A DNA stretch of 64,000 nucleotides from Orthonyx spaldingii (lineage: Eukaryota > Chordata > Aves > Passeriformes > Orthonychidae). Where the stretch lies: assembly GCA_013397795.1 (NCBI GenBank), contig VZTJ01004023.1, forward strand, positions 927,422 to 991,421. Reading direction: 5' to 3'. Under the pieces are notes generated by a model. It saw nothing but the letters and a program-made list of their open reading frames with translations, did not search any database and was not told the DNA's origin. Position 1 is the first letter of the stretch. Every line of letters starts with the position of its first letter. The translations under genes were made by a program, and so were the position numbers. Shown here one piece after another: positions 1 to 11,209 of this stretch.

Positions 1-3000
1 AATCTGTTTTAAAAGTAGAATATGGGGGGAAGGCATTCAGGTAGCTTGATGCATGAGTTCTAGAATGTGGACTGAAGTTCAAGATATTGTTAAGATCTAT
101 AAAATATATGTTACAGAAATACCCCTTATAAATATTTGTCCTCCACCAAATTCTTACTGCTGGTCAGCTGAAGCAGCTGCTGCTTAGAGCTGTCTGTGGG
201 TGACAGACAGGGAGGTGTTCCCCCACTGAGAGCTAGAGGAGGTCTTACCGATTGCCCAAGGTTTATCCTCCCCAGGACCAACTCGACACGGGTCTTTGTA
301 GTGTGTAAACAGAGAATGCTGTTGCTCCAGCTTGTCCTCTGCAGGGAAACAACAACCCCAAGAAAAGGCACATCAGCTTCTGGTTGTGAACCTGTGCACA
401 GCTGTGTGTTCTGCCACGAGAGAGACACCAAGCCCTCGCTTCTCAGTATAAATACCTGGGTTTGATTTGAGTCACTTCAGCTGTAGCTTTACTGCACAGC
501 AGGATCTTGCCTTGGTCAGAAATTCCATCAAATGCTTGCTAGTAACACTGCTTTCCTATGCCTTCTGACAAAGTCTTTTCTATGAAAGATATTTTTGGTA
601 GTTTTTAGCTCTAAGCTGAAGGGAGAGTTTTCCAATGTATCTCCTCCCCCTGCCATTGCCATTGCTTTGCTTACACAGTACAAAACTCTGGTTGAGATAG
701 AACACCCAGAGGAGAGCTGGGCTGGCTTCCCAGTGGCAAAGGAAATGGCTGTTTGTGGGCATATTTACACATCTCAGTAAATCTGAAGATAAAACCTTAT
801 GGTTTCTTTGCTTCAGAAGAATTCACTGACTGAATATTTTCCAAGCTATAACAGATAAGAGAAAGGACAGGCAATTGATAATTTGCTTGGGATGTTATCT
901 ACAGCAAAATCCATTCTAAACATAATCAGCATGACCTATCAACTTTAAATTAAATTTTTCCTTGTTGCCACTGTGCTCCTTGCATTGAAAGCATACAGCA
1001 CATCAAGCTCCTAGGATCACTTGGTAAGAAATCCCACAAAAATGCACACACCAGCATTTCAGACCCTGAGCAAACCAGCAAGTTCCAGTTTTGTGTGTGC
1101 TGCTTATCAATGCAATCACCATAGCTGGGAAACAAACTGGAACTTGAAAATGCCAACGGCTACAATTCCACTGTTACATGGCAAAGAAACTGCAAGCAGC
1201 TCCTGAAAACTTCCTTACAGCATTTACACCTTTTACAAGGTTAGAATGTCTTAGCAACACTTGAAGGCTCTCTCTAGGGATCATCTGAATATTCACCTGA
1301 GCTTGGAGCTGCTGCTGCTGACGTGTATTTGTCACTGTCTATGCCAAGAGCACATAAGCACACGTGAAAGTGGGAAGTAAAGTCAGAAACACAACTCTGA
1401 GCTGTGAGCTGTGTCTCAGACAGAGCCCAGCTCACACATCAAGGATCACATCAAAACTCCTTGTGCAAAATGCTGGTCTTGCCAAGTGAAGAAGCTGCTG
1501 ATCTCCCTGCTGAACAAAAAGGTGGAGTGAAGCAGTGCTGTGCTCACAGCTGTCGGCTCCTTTGCCATTTTGTCATCCAGAGTCATTAGTAGAGCTGACT
1601 GACAGTTCATCTGTCTCATTACAGCTTTCCAGCTAGCTCTCAGTCTTGAGAATATCCTCAGAACTGCAAGGAGATTGAAAAACTAATTCTTCATGGAATC
1701 CTAGAGTTGTGGCAGATGATTGGAGGAATGACCCTCCCTAAGTTCTGCCAGGTGGGCAATGCAGAGAGTTGCTCTTTCTGTCTGAGCAGCCGTCGGGTTT
1801 GTTTAAAGTTTATGGAAAAGTACAAGATGAAATCTTTGCCATTTTTCATTTCTCCAAGTTTTCCCTTGTTGTATCATATGTCTACAGAATCTCCCTCAAA
1901 ACCAAGATAGATAAAAATGATTAATTTACAACTGTGGCACCGACCATGACAAGTCAAGCTGATGACACAAAACTTTACCCATTTGATTGGAAGGGTTTTT
2001 TTCTTATGCTGAAAGGTTTAAAAACATAATAGACTTTTACACAAGTCAGTGCAAAGCAACATGACAGTGAGTAACTTTCTATTAACATTCCCACTAAGTG
2101 TGAATTCCCTGTATGAATGTTGCCATAATGTTCTGTAAAGCTGGAGGGGAAAACTGAGTTGCAGAAAATTTGTCATAAACATAAAGTCACTCATGGATCT
2201 AAAGATCTTTAAAAACTGTTCTGTCAATATAACTAAGAATAGAAGCTTGGTATTCACTGAAACATTAATTAGCTGTTGTATCAGTCTGTGGAGTGGGAAA
2301 GGAAAACAGAAAATCATAAAGAGAGTTACAGGAAGCTGATTATTGCTTTAAAAAACTTAAGATACTCAATTAACCTATAATGCTAACAAATGTCCCTAAA
2401 ACAATGAGTAATGTAAAAAGGGAGAACTTTAAAACATTGCATTAATCTTGCTTAGTACATATGGAAATAAAGCAATCCGAAAATAAAAAAATAAAATAGC
2501 CAGCTTAATTCCAGTTTCCAGTCTGGGTGCATTTTAAAGGAGAGGGTGATGTAAATAAGCATCAGAGATAGCAAAGATAAAATTAATTTTTATCACCTTC
2601 TTTTCAATCCTCTTTAGCAGTAGTTGCAATGTTTCCAACTACTTGCTAAAGCAAATTGTTATTTTTACTTTTTCATTGAAAAGACAGCTCAGAATTGCAT
2701 TAATTATGTTCTGTGCTTCTTGTGCAAGATCTTGGGTAGAGTGCCAACACTTCTCAGGTGGAGAGTGCTGACCATATGTTCTGCCTCACAGCTTCACTCC
2801 CCTCTCTCTCTCCTCATGCTGCAGAGCCCATTCACTCTCGATTTGTGATCTGACTGGGCAGTCTCCCATCTAGTTTGCTGCAGCCTGTTTATTTCCTTGA
2901 TGGACACCTTTGCCTGCAGGCCACTCCATCCAGCCAACAGTATTGCAAGTGAAATGGTCAGATCACAGCAGATGTGTCTATTTGTGTCCCCAGCTTCTGC

Positions 3001-4476
3001 CTCCCTTGCCTGGCACTGCCTCAGCCTCCTTGGCCTGTGTGGCAGCTTGGGCAGCTGAAGAGCTCTTATTGACCATTTCCTTCCTGTATCCCTCACAAAC
3101 TCACTACCACTCTGCATTATTCTTCACCCTAAGATGTGTTTGTCTGCCTACAGCATTCTGTAGCCATTACTGCCACTTACTGCTCACCTCCACCAGGCAG
3201 AGCACCGGCCAGCACCTCTGGGACCATTCCGAGTTTACTTTGGATCCTAAGTTGTGATGGATTTACTGTTTGTACCTATGAGCTAGAAATGAGTGATAGA
3301 AGGGCTGGGGTTTGGGCTTTTCTACACAATTAAACATTTCTCCAACTTTGCTAAAATCCTCCATTTCAAGTGTCTGATACAATTAATGAGATTAGAGATA
3401 CCAGTTTGGGGGTCTTTAGATCAGACAATACTTTTGGTAAAATTGCTTCTGGTACAGTTGTTGCTCTCTACCTCAGTTACCTGAGGCTTCTTATAAAGAC
3501 TACAGAATCCACCAAGTGCTGTTGCCAAATTTGCCTGTTCATCCCCAAGCCCTGATCTGAATTGCTGAATCCCTTTGGATGCTGCAGCCGGAGCTCCCCT
3601 GGGCACTGTCGCTGTGCTGAGCCCCTCCCTGTGCCTGCCCCGTGCTCTCTGTGTGGCACCACTTCAGTCCTGGCCCCTCAGCCCCAGGCACTGCTCCATG
3701 TGCCAGCTCCAGACCAGCAGGGAGCTCTGCTGGGTGCCTGAGCTGGACAGAGCAGGGAGGCACAGAGGATACACAGACACAGCACTCTGCACTCCATGGT
3801 GGCAGTTTAACTGTTAACACAGCATAATATCCATGTTTGGAAAAAACTTCCATCTCTGTGAACTCAGCACCCATTAATTACGGTTTTGTGGAGTTCTTTT
3901 TCTAGTACCCTCAGCATCCAATTAAAAGAAAAAACAAAATTTCTTAAAATAAAAAAAAACCAAAAGTACACAGCATCAGTTAATTTTTTTCCAAGACTGA
4001 TTCAGCAATGTTGAATTCTCTCTGCAGCATTAGTCTCCTATGTCTGTATATATGTAGTACCATATTATTTTTAATGGCATGAATTTACTATTTTTCTCCA
4101 CAAAAATCCCATAGCACACATATCTCTGATCGTTAACTAAAACTGTAGGACAGTAAGTATCTACCTAACTCAAGTGAAGCTAAACCACTGGATCTGTCCT
4201 CATTATTGCTACCACATGTCACAAATTATTGCTCTTTGTGCCTTAAAAGCCAATGCTTAATAATTCCACAGAGCTCATGGGATGAGCCAAGGGGAGTAGC
4301 TCACACTTAGAGCTCATACCTATTTTAGAAGTGTCTGTAGCAATTAAGTTTTTCCTTGTAAAAGCCAGTCATAATTTAGTATATAGTCATATACTGCTAT
4401 AACCCACAGGGATCAAGAACATTCCTATTCCTTTTCAGGACTGGTAGATACCAGGAAAAGGCAAACCATGTCTTAC
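1..4476 (-). other. SMPD3: SMPD3 intron downstream of the 156-nt exon, running off the left edge
   Basis: The stretch starts with the GTAAGA donor at 4476-4471. I looked on the minus strand for the remaining SMPD3 protein (the region with the catalytic Asp-His near the C-terminus) and found no match, so the missing exons probably lie left of position 1. A GC-richer, unassigned block sits at about 3575-3790, with several overlapping short open frames on both strands and no recognisable protein. The remainder is AT-rich intronic sequence without identifiable features. Confidence 0.75.
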
Positions 4477-4632
4477 CAGAGGAGCAGTTATCAAAGTTGA
4501 GATCTCCACAGAGTACATCAAAAGCCACCAGCTCCTCTGGATTGGCTGTACTGGAGGAGGAGGTAGATTTTCTGAATTCAGACAGCCAATCTTGAAGCAT
4601 ATCCAGTTGCTCACATCGAACAGTAGTGTCTC
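4477..4632 (-). CDS. SMPD3: SMPD3 internal coding exon, 156 nt (residues 470-521)
   Basis: The exon begins after the acceptor TTTGTTTGCTACAG. Its first two bases (GA) complete a Gly codon split from the previous exon, and it continues DTTVRCEQLDMLQDWLSEF, then the serine-rich RKSTSSSS turn and VAFDVLCGDLNFDNCSS. The GDLNFDN motif supplies Asp513 and Asn515, which correspond to catalytic and metal-site residues of the DNase I-like fold (human Asp510 and Asn512, the same +3 offset as in the first exon). The donor is TCTG/GTAAGA, leaving phase 1. The segment length around the upstream splice junction matches human SMPD3 without gaps, which supports the join. The catalytic His and the C-terminus lie in later exons that I could not find to the left. 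Confidence 0.96.
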
Positions 4633-6571
4633 CTGTAGCAAACAAACAAGCAACCAAAACAAGGAGTAAGACCTCCTTCTGGAATGTTACTCAGCCATGT
4701 ATGAGTTGCTGAGCTGTTGGCAGACATGCTGACAAAAAGGCTGCAAGACAAGAAATGGTGTGGCCAGTAGTGCACTCTCAGTGCTTAGCCTGTTAGGAAG
4801 TCCATTAGGAACCACACTTTTTCATGGTTTTAAGTATTTCCTTCTGGAACCAGGCACGTCTGAAGAAATGAGAAACAAGTCCCCTGTGCTGCAGCCAACC
4901 AGCCAAAATGACGTCTCTTGCTGTAGGACAATCTGATGCACTACATTTATAATCAGGAATTCAGAGTTAAAATCCTACTTCAGACAGAACTAGACAGTAT
5001 GTTCTGGGGTAAATCACTTGATCTTGCTTTGCTTCCTAATTTTTAAAAATGAAAAGTTTAACTTGCAAGTGTAAAAAGTAAATATACTTCAATGGCAAAT
5101 TCATTTTGCTTACACTGTAGTAGTCCACCTGAGGAAGGGTTCTATTTATGTTCAAGTAAGAACACCTAAACTGGAAGTATGTTTTTCATATTTTTAAAGG
5201 TATGTGTTAGAAACAGGTTTAGGTAGGCAGGCATTCAGAAATAAAGGACGGGATTCTTTTCACCAGTTCCAGGAGTTACAGCAGGATGAGCCCCGTTCTA
5301 CATGAAAGGGCTGAGATTGATTGGTTGCCAAATGGGTTTTGCTTGTGGAAGCATCTGACACACAAAAGAGCTCTTTAATTACAGCAACTAACCACACTTA
5401 ACTTCAAGCACATTTGGTGACATGAAGTCTAATAAAAATGATTACTGTCTCTCTCTTAAAATGATTACAGCAAATCATATTGATGTGGGCAAAGGAGCAG
5501 AAAGACACATTCTAGAAACAATTCTTTACCATGTTGTCTTTCCTTTTGTTTTGTTTTCACTGTTCCTGTAGTTAACAGCTATAAGTTTCCTTGTTTCAGA
5601 CTTTTAAAGATATATCAAGTCAGAACAACATTCGTTTCATTAGTTTTCTTCAAAATAAAAGATTTGTTTTCAAATGCCAGAATCAGAAGGAAAAGCAGCA
5701 AACCCAAAATTACTTAGTCGGAGTAGAATTTTACTTTCACATAATTTACTACTTTGTAAAACCTGATTAAAACATCAGTTATGTATGTCCAGAGCTGCTT
5801 GCAGAGACCACTATGAAGGTGGTGAACATTTAAGTCTACACCCTCACAGTTTATTCACTAGGACTCTTTAGAGACTCTTAGAAGTGAGCTCTGCAGCATT
5901 AGCACTGTCACTGCATTAGCACACAGGGCTCCAGCCATTAGGGCTTCACCTTCCTACTACTATGACCCTGTGAAGGGTTGGAATTTCAACATCTTCTCAG
6001 GGCAGGAGTGAGCAGGAAGGTGTTAAAGCAACAGTTAAATACAAACAGAATCAGAAATGTTCAGCCAAGGATTATTTGATACAATGCTAAATAATTAAAG
6101 AAATATTGAAAAGACCTCGGCTAGAGAAAGAGGGTTTTATGTAGGATCTGACATTGAGTCATCTCTTCAGGCTGGCAATTCCAACAACAAATAATCTGAT
6201 TATTTTCTTCTGCTTGTGTTACTCCTAACAAACCTTTACCAGCTGGGCTGTAATATAAAAGCAAAAGCGTTTCCCAGATCTATTCCCTAAGCTACAGTTT
6301 CTGGTTACTTGTACCTCAGGTTTACATCGTACCCTACTCACACAGCCTGACACAAATCCAGACCAACGTGCTCTTGGGAAAGCCCCTTGCTATGCCAGCA
6401 CAAGAAAGCCCTACAGTGAAGATGGAGCTGAACAAAAGCACAGGAAATAGGTCACGTGGAATAAACAGAGCCTGGAGCAGGTGACACTCACTACAAAAGG
6501 TGTGCGTGACTTACAGATCCATCCTGCTTAGCTGACGATAGGGGTGAAATCCCAGATTGATGGCATGTATG

Positions 6572-6920
6572 AGCTTGTGAAAGGGACCTCTGGAGATTGT
6601 CCAGTGCAACCCTTCTGCCCAAGCAGGGACACCTACAGCAGGTTGTTAGGACCATGTCCAGTCAGGTTTTGAAAATCTCTGTGGTTGGAGACTCCATAAT
6701 CTCTGGGTAGCCTGTCCTGGTGCTTCGTCATCCTTGCAATAAAAACCATTTTCCTTTGTTTAAATGGCATTTCAGTTTGTGCCCACTGCCTCTTGTCCCA
6801 TGACTGGACCCCAGTGAGGAGAGGCTGCCTCCACTTCCTTGCACCCTCCCATCAGGTATTTACACTTGGACAAGAGCTCCCTCCTCTTGAAGCTGTCCCA
6901 GCTTCCTCATTCCTGGTGAG
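6572..6920 (-). mobile_element. Degenerate CR1 LINE 3'-end fragment
   Basis: On the plus strand the segment reads like the reverse complement of avian CR1 3' ends. It has AAGGGACCTCTGGAGATTGTCC, then a CAAGCAGGGACACCTACAGC block, then AGGACCATGTCCAGTCAGG, GGAGACTCCATAATCTCTGG and CAGTTTGTGCCCACTGCCTC, in the order expected for the family. The element is therefore on the minus strand, the same orientation as SMPD3, and 5' truncated, as is usual for CR1. The octamer tail repeats at the 3' end are not preserved, and the match fades beyond about 6920, so both limits are approximate. Confidence 0.85.
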
Positions 6921-7681
6921 GTTTATTCAAATTCATGGGCTGTCCTCCATTTGCAGCACCCGAATCTTCCTCTCCTGTCTCCTCTCCTTAGGCTGTACTT
7001 TCTTCTGACCTGCCATTGTTACCTCATAGCATAACTTTTAAGCATGGTGCTTGTTGACAAGAATGCAGTAAAATCTTGTTCCCCATAAAGTCCCAATTAC
7101 ATAAATTGCTTCATTTTCTAAGATGGGCTTTTACATTCCTGAATGGCCACGGGTTTTTCACTCATTTTCTGTGAATTATCCATCTGGCATGGCTTCACCA
7201 AGTGAGAAATAAGATAACAGAGCCATTACCACGTGGGCATAAAACTCAGGCAGCAACCTGTCCCAGATCAGTATGAAAAATACAGCAAACCCACTTAACT
7301 GAAACACACAAAGGTAGAATTGTCCAAAACAGAAAAATCTTGAGAAAAACAAGAGACACACAGGCAAAATGATGTTGTGTCTGACAAGATGCATTGTTGT
7401 TACTAGAAAAGCATTAACTGCATGGTGACTTTCATCTCTCTCTGAGGATGCTGAGCCTTTGTAACAGCCCTGTACAGCTTTTAACCTCAGAGCTCGACAG
7501 GTAAACAGTAGCCTTGGAGCTCTGGGAACATGACTTTCATCTGTCTTTAGCAAAGTGTAGGACTTGTGACAGCCCAGCATCCCTGAATATCCCCACTAGA
7601 GGTCATAGAAGTAATTGCTCTTCAGGGCACTACTGGGAGCAGGGGCATGAAGTCAGCTATATTTCCAGGACACAAGATGGG

Positions 7682-7707
7682 ATCCCTCTAATGAATCCCT
7701 CTAACGA
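7682..7707. repeat. 13-bp tandem duplication (2 copies)
   Basis: Copies ATCCCTCTAATGA and ATCCCTCTAACGA are adjacent and differ at one base. It is a small local duplication inside an SMPD3 intron, with no sign of function. Confidence 0.85.
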
Positions 7708-9582
7708 ATGACTTGAATGTAACTGTGTTCTGAGATTAGTACGATCCAGCTCACTGCAGCTCCCAGCAGGTATTGCACGTATCACACGCAAAAGTTACTA
7801 CTCCAACCCGAGTCTCAGCAGCTCCCAATGATCAATAGCTTTGGAGATGGAGATAAGTGAATTCATCAGACACCCAAGCAGAAAAGAGACCTAAGTTGCA
7901 TCCAGATCACTCAGGGGAATCGACATTTCAGGAACTGCTGCTGAAATGAAATAGCATCAGTAAATATTAACAGAAGAGAACTAGGTAGTAACTCCCAATA
8001 AAGGTTCAACTTCTTAAGCATTCAGATAGAATCAGTGATCTGACTGACTGCCACCAGGGATTAGACAGAGAATACAGATTTGTGCTAATTGCTCTGCACT
8101 CTTTTCTTCAGTAACTAGCCTGGAAAAATGCACATAATTGTGTCGTGACTGGTTCCTGCAGTCAGCATTTCTGAATTCTCTGAAAGCTCCTTTCAGCTTC
8201 AAATTTTGTGGAAGGATGAAAGGGTAATATGGGAAACTTCAGCCAGCATAAATAAATACTTCACCTTTGTTCATTGTAGAATAATCATACTTGCCCTTTC
8301 CATTCACTTTGAAAACACTTGAGTGAAACCCTGGCTTCAGTTAGAACTCAGGCAAGTCCTGCACACTGACTGTTCTGTCCTACTCTGAAAGACATTGCAA
8401 GGAGCACTGTGGTTGTAGGACAAAGCAGACACAGGCCTAGTCACAAAAGATTAAAAGATCTAGTGGAGGCACTGCAGTATGGGATATATTGGCAGGGAAC
8501 CTGGGGAAGAAGAGCTAAAAAACCTTGTAAAGTGTAGGATGTAAAGCCTAGTCACAAGGAAAAAATTGTTTCCCAGTCACAAACCAAAGGCTTCAGTTCA
8601 GCTGTGAGACAGGCTGTGTCACACCTGTGTACAGACCCCTGCACTTGCAACACTTAATCCAGGGTAGACTGAGGAAATAAAAGAAACCAAAGTAAGAACA
8701 AACCACCTAAAACCCAAAGGAACAAAGCCCCCTTTTATTCTGCCAGGTTACTTTTCAGCTAGGTCAGGTCCCCAGTCAAGCACAGCCAGCCTACGGCAGC
8801 TGGGGTAGCACAGCTGAGAGGAGGGGGAAGGACAGGCTGCCCTGGTGTGGACATGCAGGCCCTGCTACTTCAGAAACATCTGTGGAATCACTGCCTAAGG
8901 ATGCTCAGCACAGGAGTTACTCCTGATTGCATCACCACAATTTCAAACACTGAGGGAGCTTTCTCAGTGCTGAGTTCTGCTTCAGCTGTGTGTAGGCTTG
9001 GGAGACTGAAGCTGGGGCTGGAGAAGTGTGGGTTCCCAGCAGCTGGACTGCCAGTGGCTACAGTCACACTAAATGCAGAACAGGGATGTGAATAGGTTAT
9101 GAGACAGTATCCAGCAGGCTACACCATTTGGATTGGGGCTGGAGTAGCTTGAGGCTTATTCTGTACTGATGGCTTGGTGGGGTGTCTGAGAGCTGTGACT
9201 CAACAGGACTCGGGATGTGGGTGGATTCAAGGCAGCAAAACCTGTCCAGAACATTAATCACTGACTAATCAAAAGGCATAAAAGAACCATGCAAATGTAA
9301 CAGCCCCATGGAAAATAACTACATCAAACCTCATTACAGGATCCCTTCATTTGTCACTGAAATGCAACTATTTCCACAGTGGAAATGAAGAGCTGCTTCA
9401 TAGCAGCAACCAGTATCAGGCAGAGGCCTAAGAGGAAAAGCTACATCTAATTCTAAAGTTTCTTTAAAAAGCTGAGGTCTGAACAAATAGTAGTTGCTCA
9501 GAACAGAGTTAAGCCAGCACATCCCTTGAGAGAAGCATTAGTAGTTGGTCCCTGATCGTAAGCAGTTGGATCATGTCACTTT

Positions 9583-9598
9583 ATACTTACGTAAGTAT
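9583..9598. promoter_or_regulatory. 16-bp perfect palindrome with a TTACGTAA core
   Basis: ATACTTACGTAAGTAT is its own reverse complement. The TTACGTAA core is the known high-affinity site of PAR-bZIP and NFIL3 type factors (DBP, HLF, TEF, NFIL3), also bound by some C/EBP and CREB dimers. It lies in an SMPD3 intron. Binding is an inference from the motif, and one isolated site may also arise by chance. Confidence 0.4.
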
Positions 9599-11133
9599 CG
9601 GAACTGTCACGGGTAAGTTTATGTATCCTAGAAGGGAAACCAGGTTGCACCCAGCCATGTGTGACAAGATGATTTAAATGGCTGACCTTTTAAACACTGC
9701 TTGTTTTTATGGATACACATCTTTACATCATTAAACTGGTTTTTTGGATAATTTGTTTAATGTGTGAATGTTATGAATCAAACGATGCAAATCAGAAAGC
9801 ACGGCTCTGCCAAACTTACGAACTTTAGTTTTCCATTTCATTACATAAACAAATATGATACATCTAGGGACAGACTCTTAAATCATTGTCTGCTCTATTT
9901 GAATGTAGTTTGAACCAGATAAGCTGAAAAATATGAAGGAGGAAAATAAAAGGTTGTGTTTTACCCTTGAAGAAACTTTAGGTTGACTTTGAAAACAGAA
10001 CATTACTGCCCCATTCTTCTTCCCTTCCCCCTCTTCCTCTTTAATATTTTAGGGATTTCACAATGTGGTTATCAAGGACTAACTGGAAATATATGACTAG
10101 GTAGTAAAAAGGAACAGGACTGAAAACTAGAAACAAAACCCAAAAAACTAAACTAAACTGGAACAGCAATAAATCTCAACTCCACAAGAGCAATCTCACA
10201 GTACATTACTGTAAGTTAAAAATAGAAAAGCAGAGAAGGATGTTACATTGTTAAAAAGTAGCTGAAAAATTCATTAATCTTTTTTAGAACCATCCAGTCT
10301 CTCTAATGGACTTGAGGGACTGGCAGTTTTGTTCCCAAGCCCCTGCCTGACTGAGGCAGGGATGGAGCAGCAGAACACGGCCCCACACTCAGCACACGCG
10401 TTCACAGCTCCGCCATCCACGTGCAGCCCTGGCTTGCCTTGGTCCCAGCACACGGGCTGTCAGCAGCCAGTCTGACAGGGCTGTCCTGCTTCCAGCAGCC
10501 AGGAGCACAGGAGTCACAGTCCAGTTAAATAAATGAAGGATAGCCAACCCGCTGGCTAAATAAAATGCTGATCATACACAAGTAAAGGTCGGTAGATTTG
10601 CCTTTTATTACTACACCTACTTTAAGTACAGAACTGTTTTTAAACATATGACCAAGAGAATTTTCCAGTGAGTATATTAACTTGCTAATGGTTTATGGAT
10701 GAAATTTGCAGGTCAAAAGCCAGAGAATTTTGGCTTTTTCCACCAGAAATCAGCAGCTAGAATTACCGTCCCAACAAGTATCTTTTGATTATCCCCCAGT
10801 TATGTACAAAGAAATTTTTGTTTATATACTCACAGTATGTGTTGTTAAATGCTGTTGAGTAACAATGGCAACAATGTATTTCTAAAATACCATTATTTGG
10901 CTAAGAGGAAGCAAAGAGAAGTTCTCAAGGGATATTTTTTTTTGTGCCCTATGACAGTTACTCTGAGACTGAAGATGTGAAGGGTTGGGGATACTTGTCT
11001 ACCCGTCTTTGACCACAGGCTGCAGTTGATTGTCAGAAACACAGGAGGGGCAACACTCTCCCTCTTTGTGCACAAAAATACCACCACAGGCAGAAAGCAG
11101 TGACAAACTAAGATATGAATCTGAGGACAGTAC

Positions 11134-11209
11134 CTGCAATAGCTTGCAAGTGAGTGCAGGAAATGTATCCCACAATTCTTTGGTCCTGAGGTGTACTTCC
11201 CACTTGCAC
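11134..11209 (-). CDS. SMPD3: SMPD3 internal coding exon, 76 nt (residues 445-469 plus 1 nt)
   Basis: This short exon encodes VQVGSTPQDQRIVGYISCTH followed by LQAIA, a strand of the DNase I-like catalytic domain that is highly conserved in SMPD3. The acceptor is CTTCCAG before GTG, and the donor is GCAG/GTACTG. The exon enters in phase 0, matching the first coding exon, and leaves in phase 1, matching the next. The VGYISCTHLQA segment is the core beta strand and turn that carries a conserved Thr-His pair in this superfamily. It is too short to show as an ordinary open frame and was found by matching the expected protein continuation. A longer antisense-like frame across 10893-11486 on the same strand is in a different reading frame and is not the gene. 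Confidence 0.95.

Larger units (their letters stand above)
4633..11133 (-). other. SMPD3: SMPD3 intron (6,501 bp) between the 76-nt and 156-nt exons
   Basis: This phase 1 intron has donor GTACTG and an acceptor ending TTTGTTTGCTACAG. It contains a CR1 remnant, a 13-bp tandem duplication at 7682-7707 and a perfect palindrome at 9583-9598. GC-richer unassigned blocks lie at about 8760-9090 and 10300-10520. No coding potential was recognised, and the open frames in it look random. Confidence 0.9.

Noticed and set aside
1684..1730. String resembling a CR1 3'-end start (GGAATCCTAGAG...)
   Set aside because: The resemblance is short and the following sequence does not continue like CR1.
4397..4476. 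Continuation of the open frame past the 156-nt exon
   Set aside because: The frame reads through a GTAAGA donor, and the extra residues do not match SMPD3.
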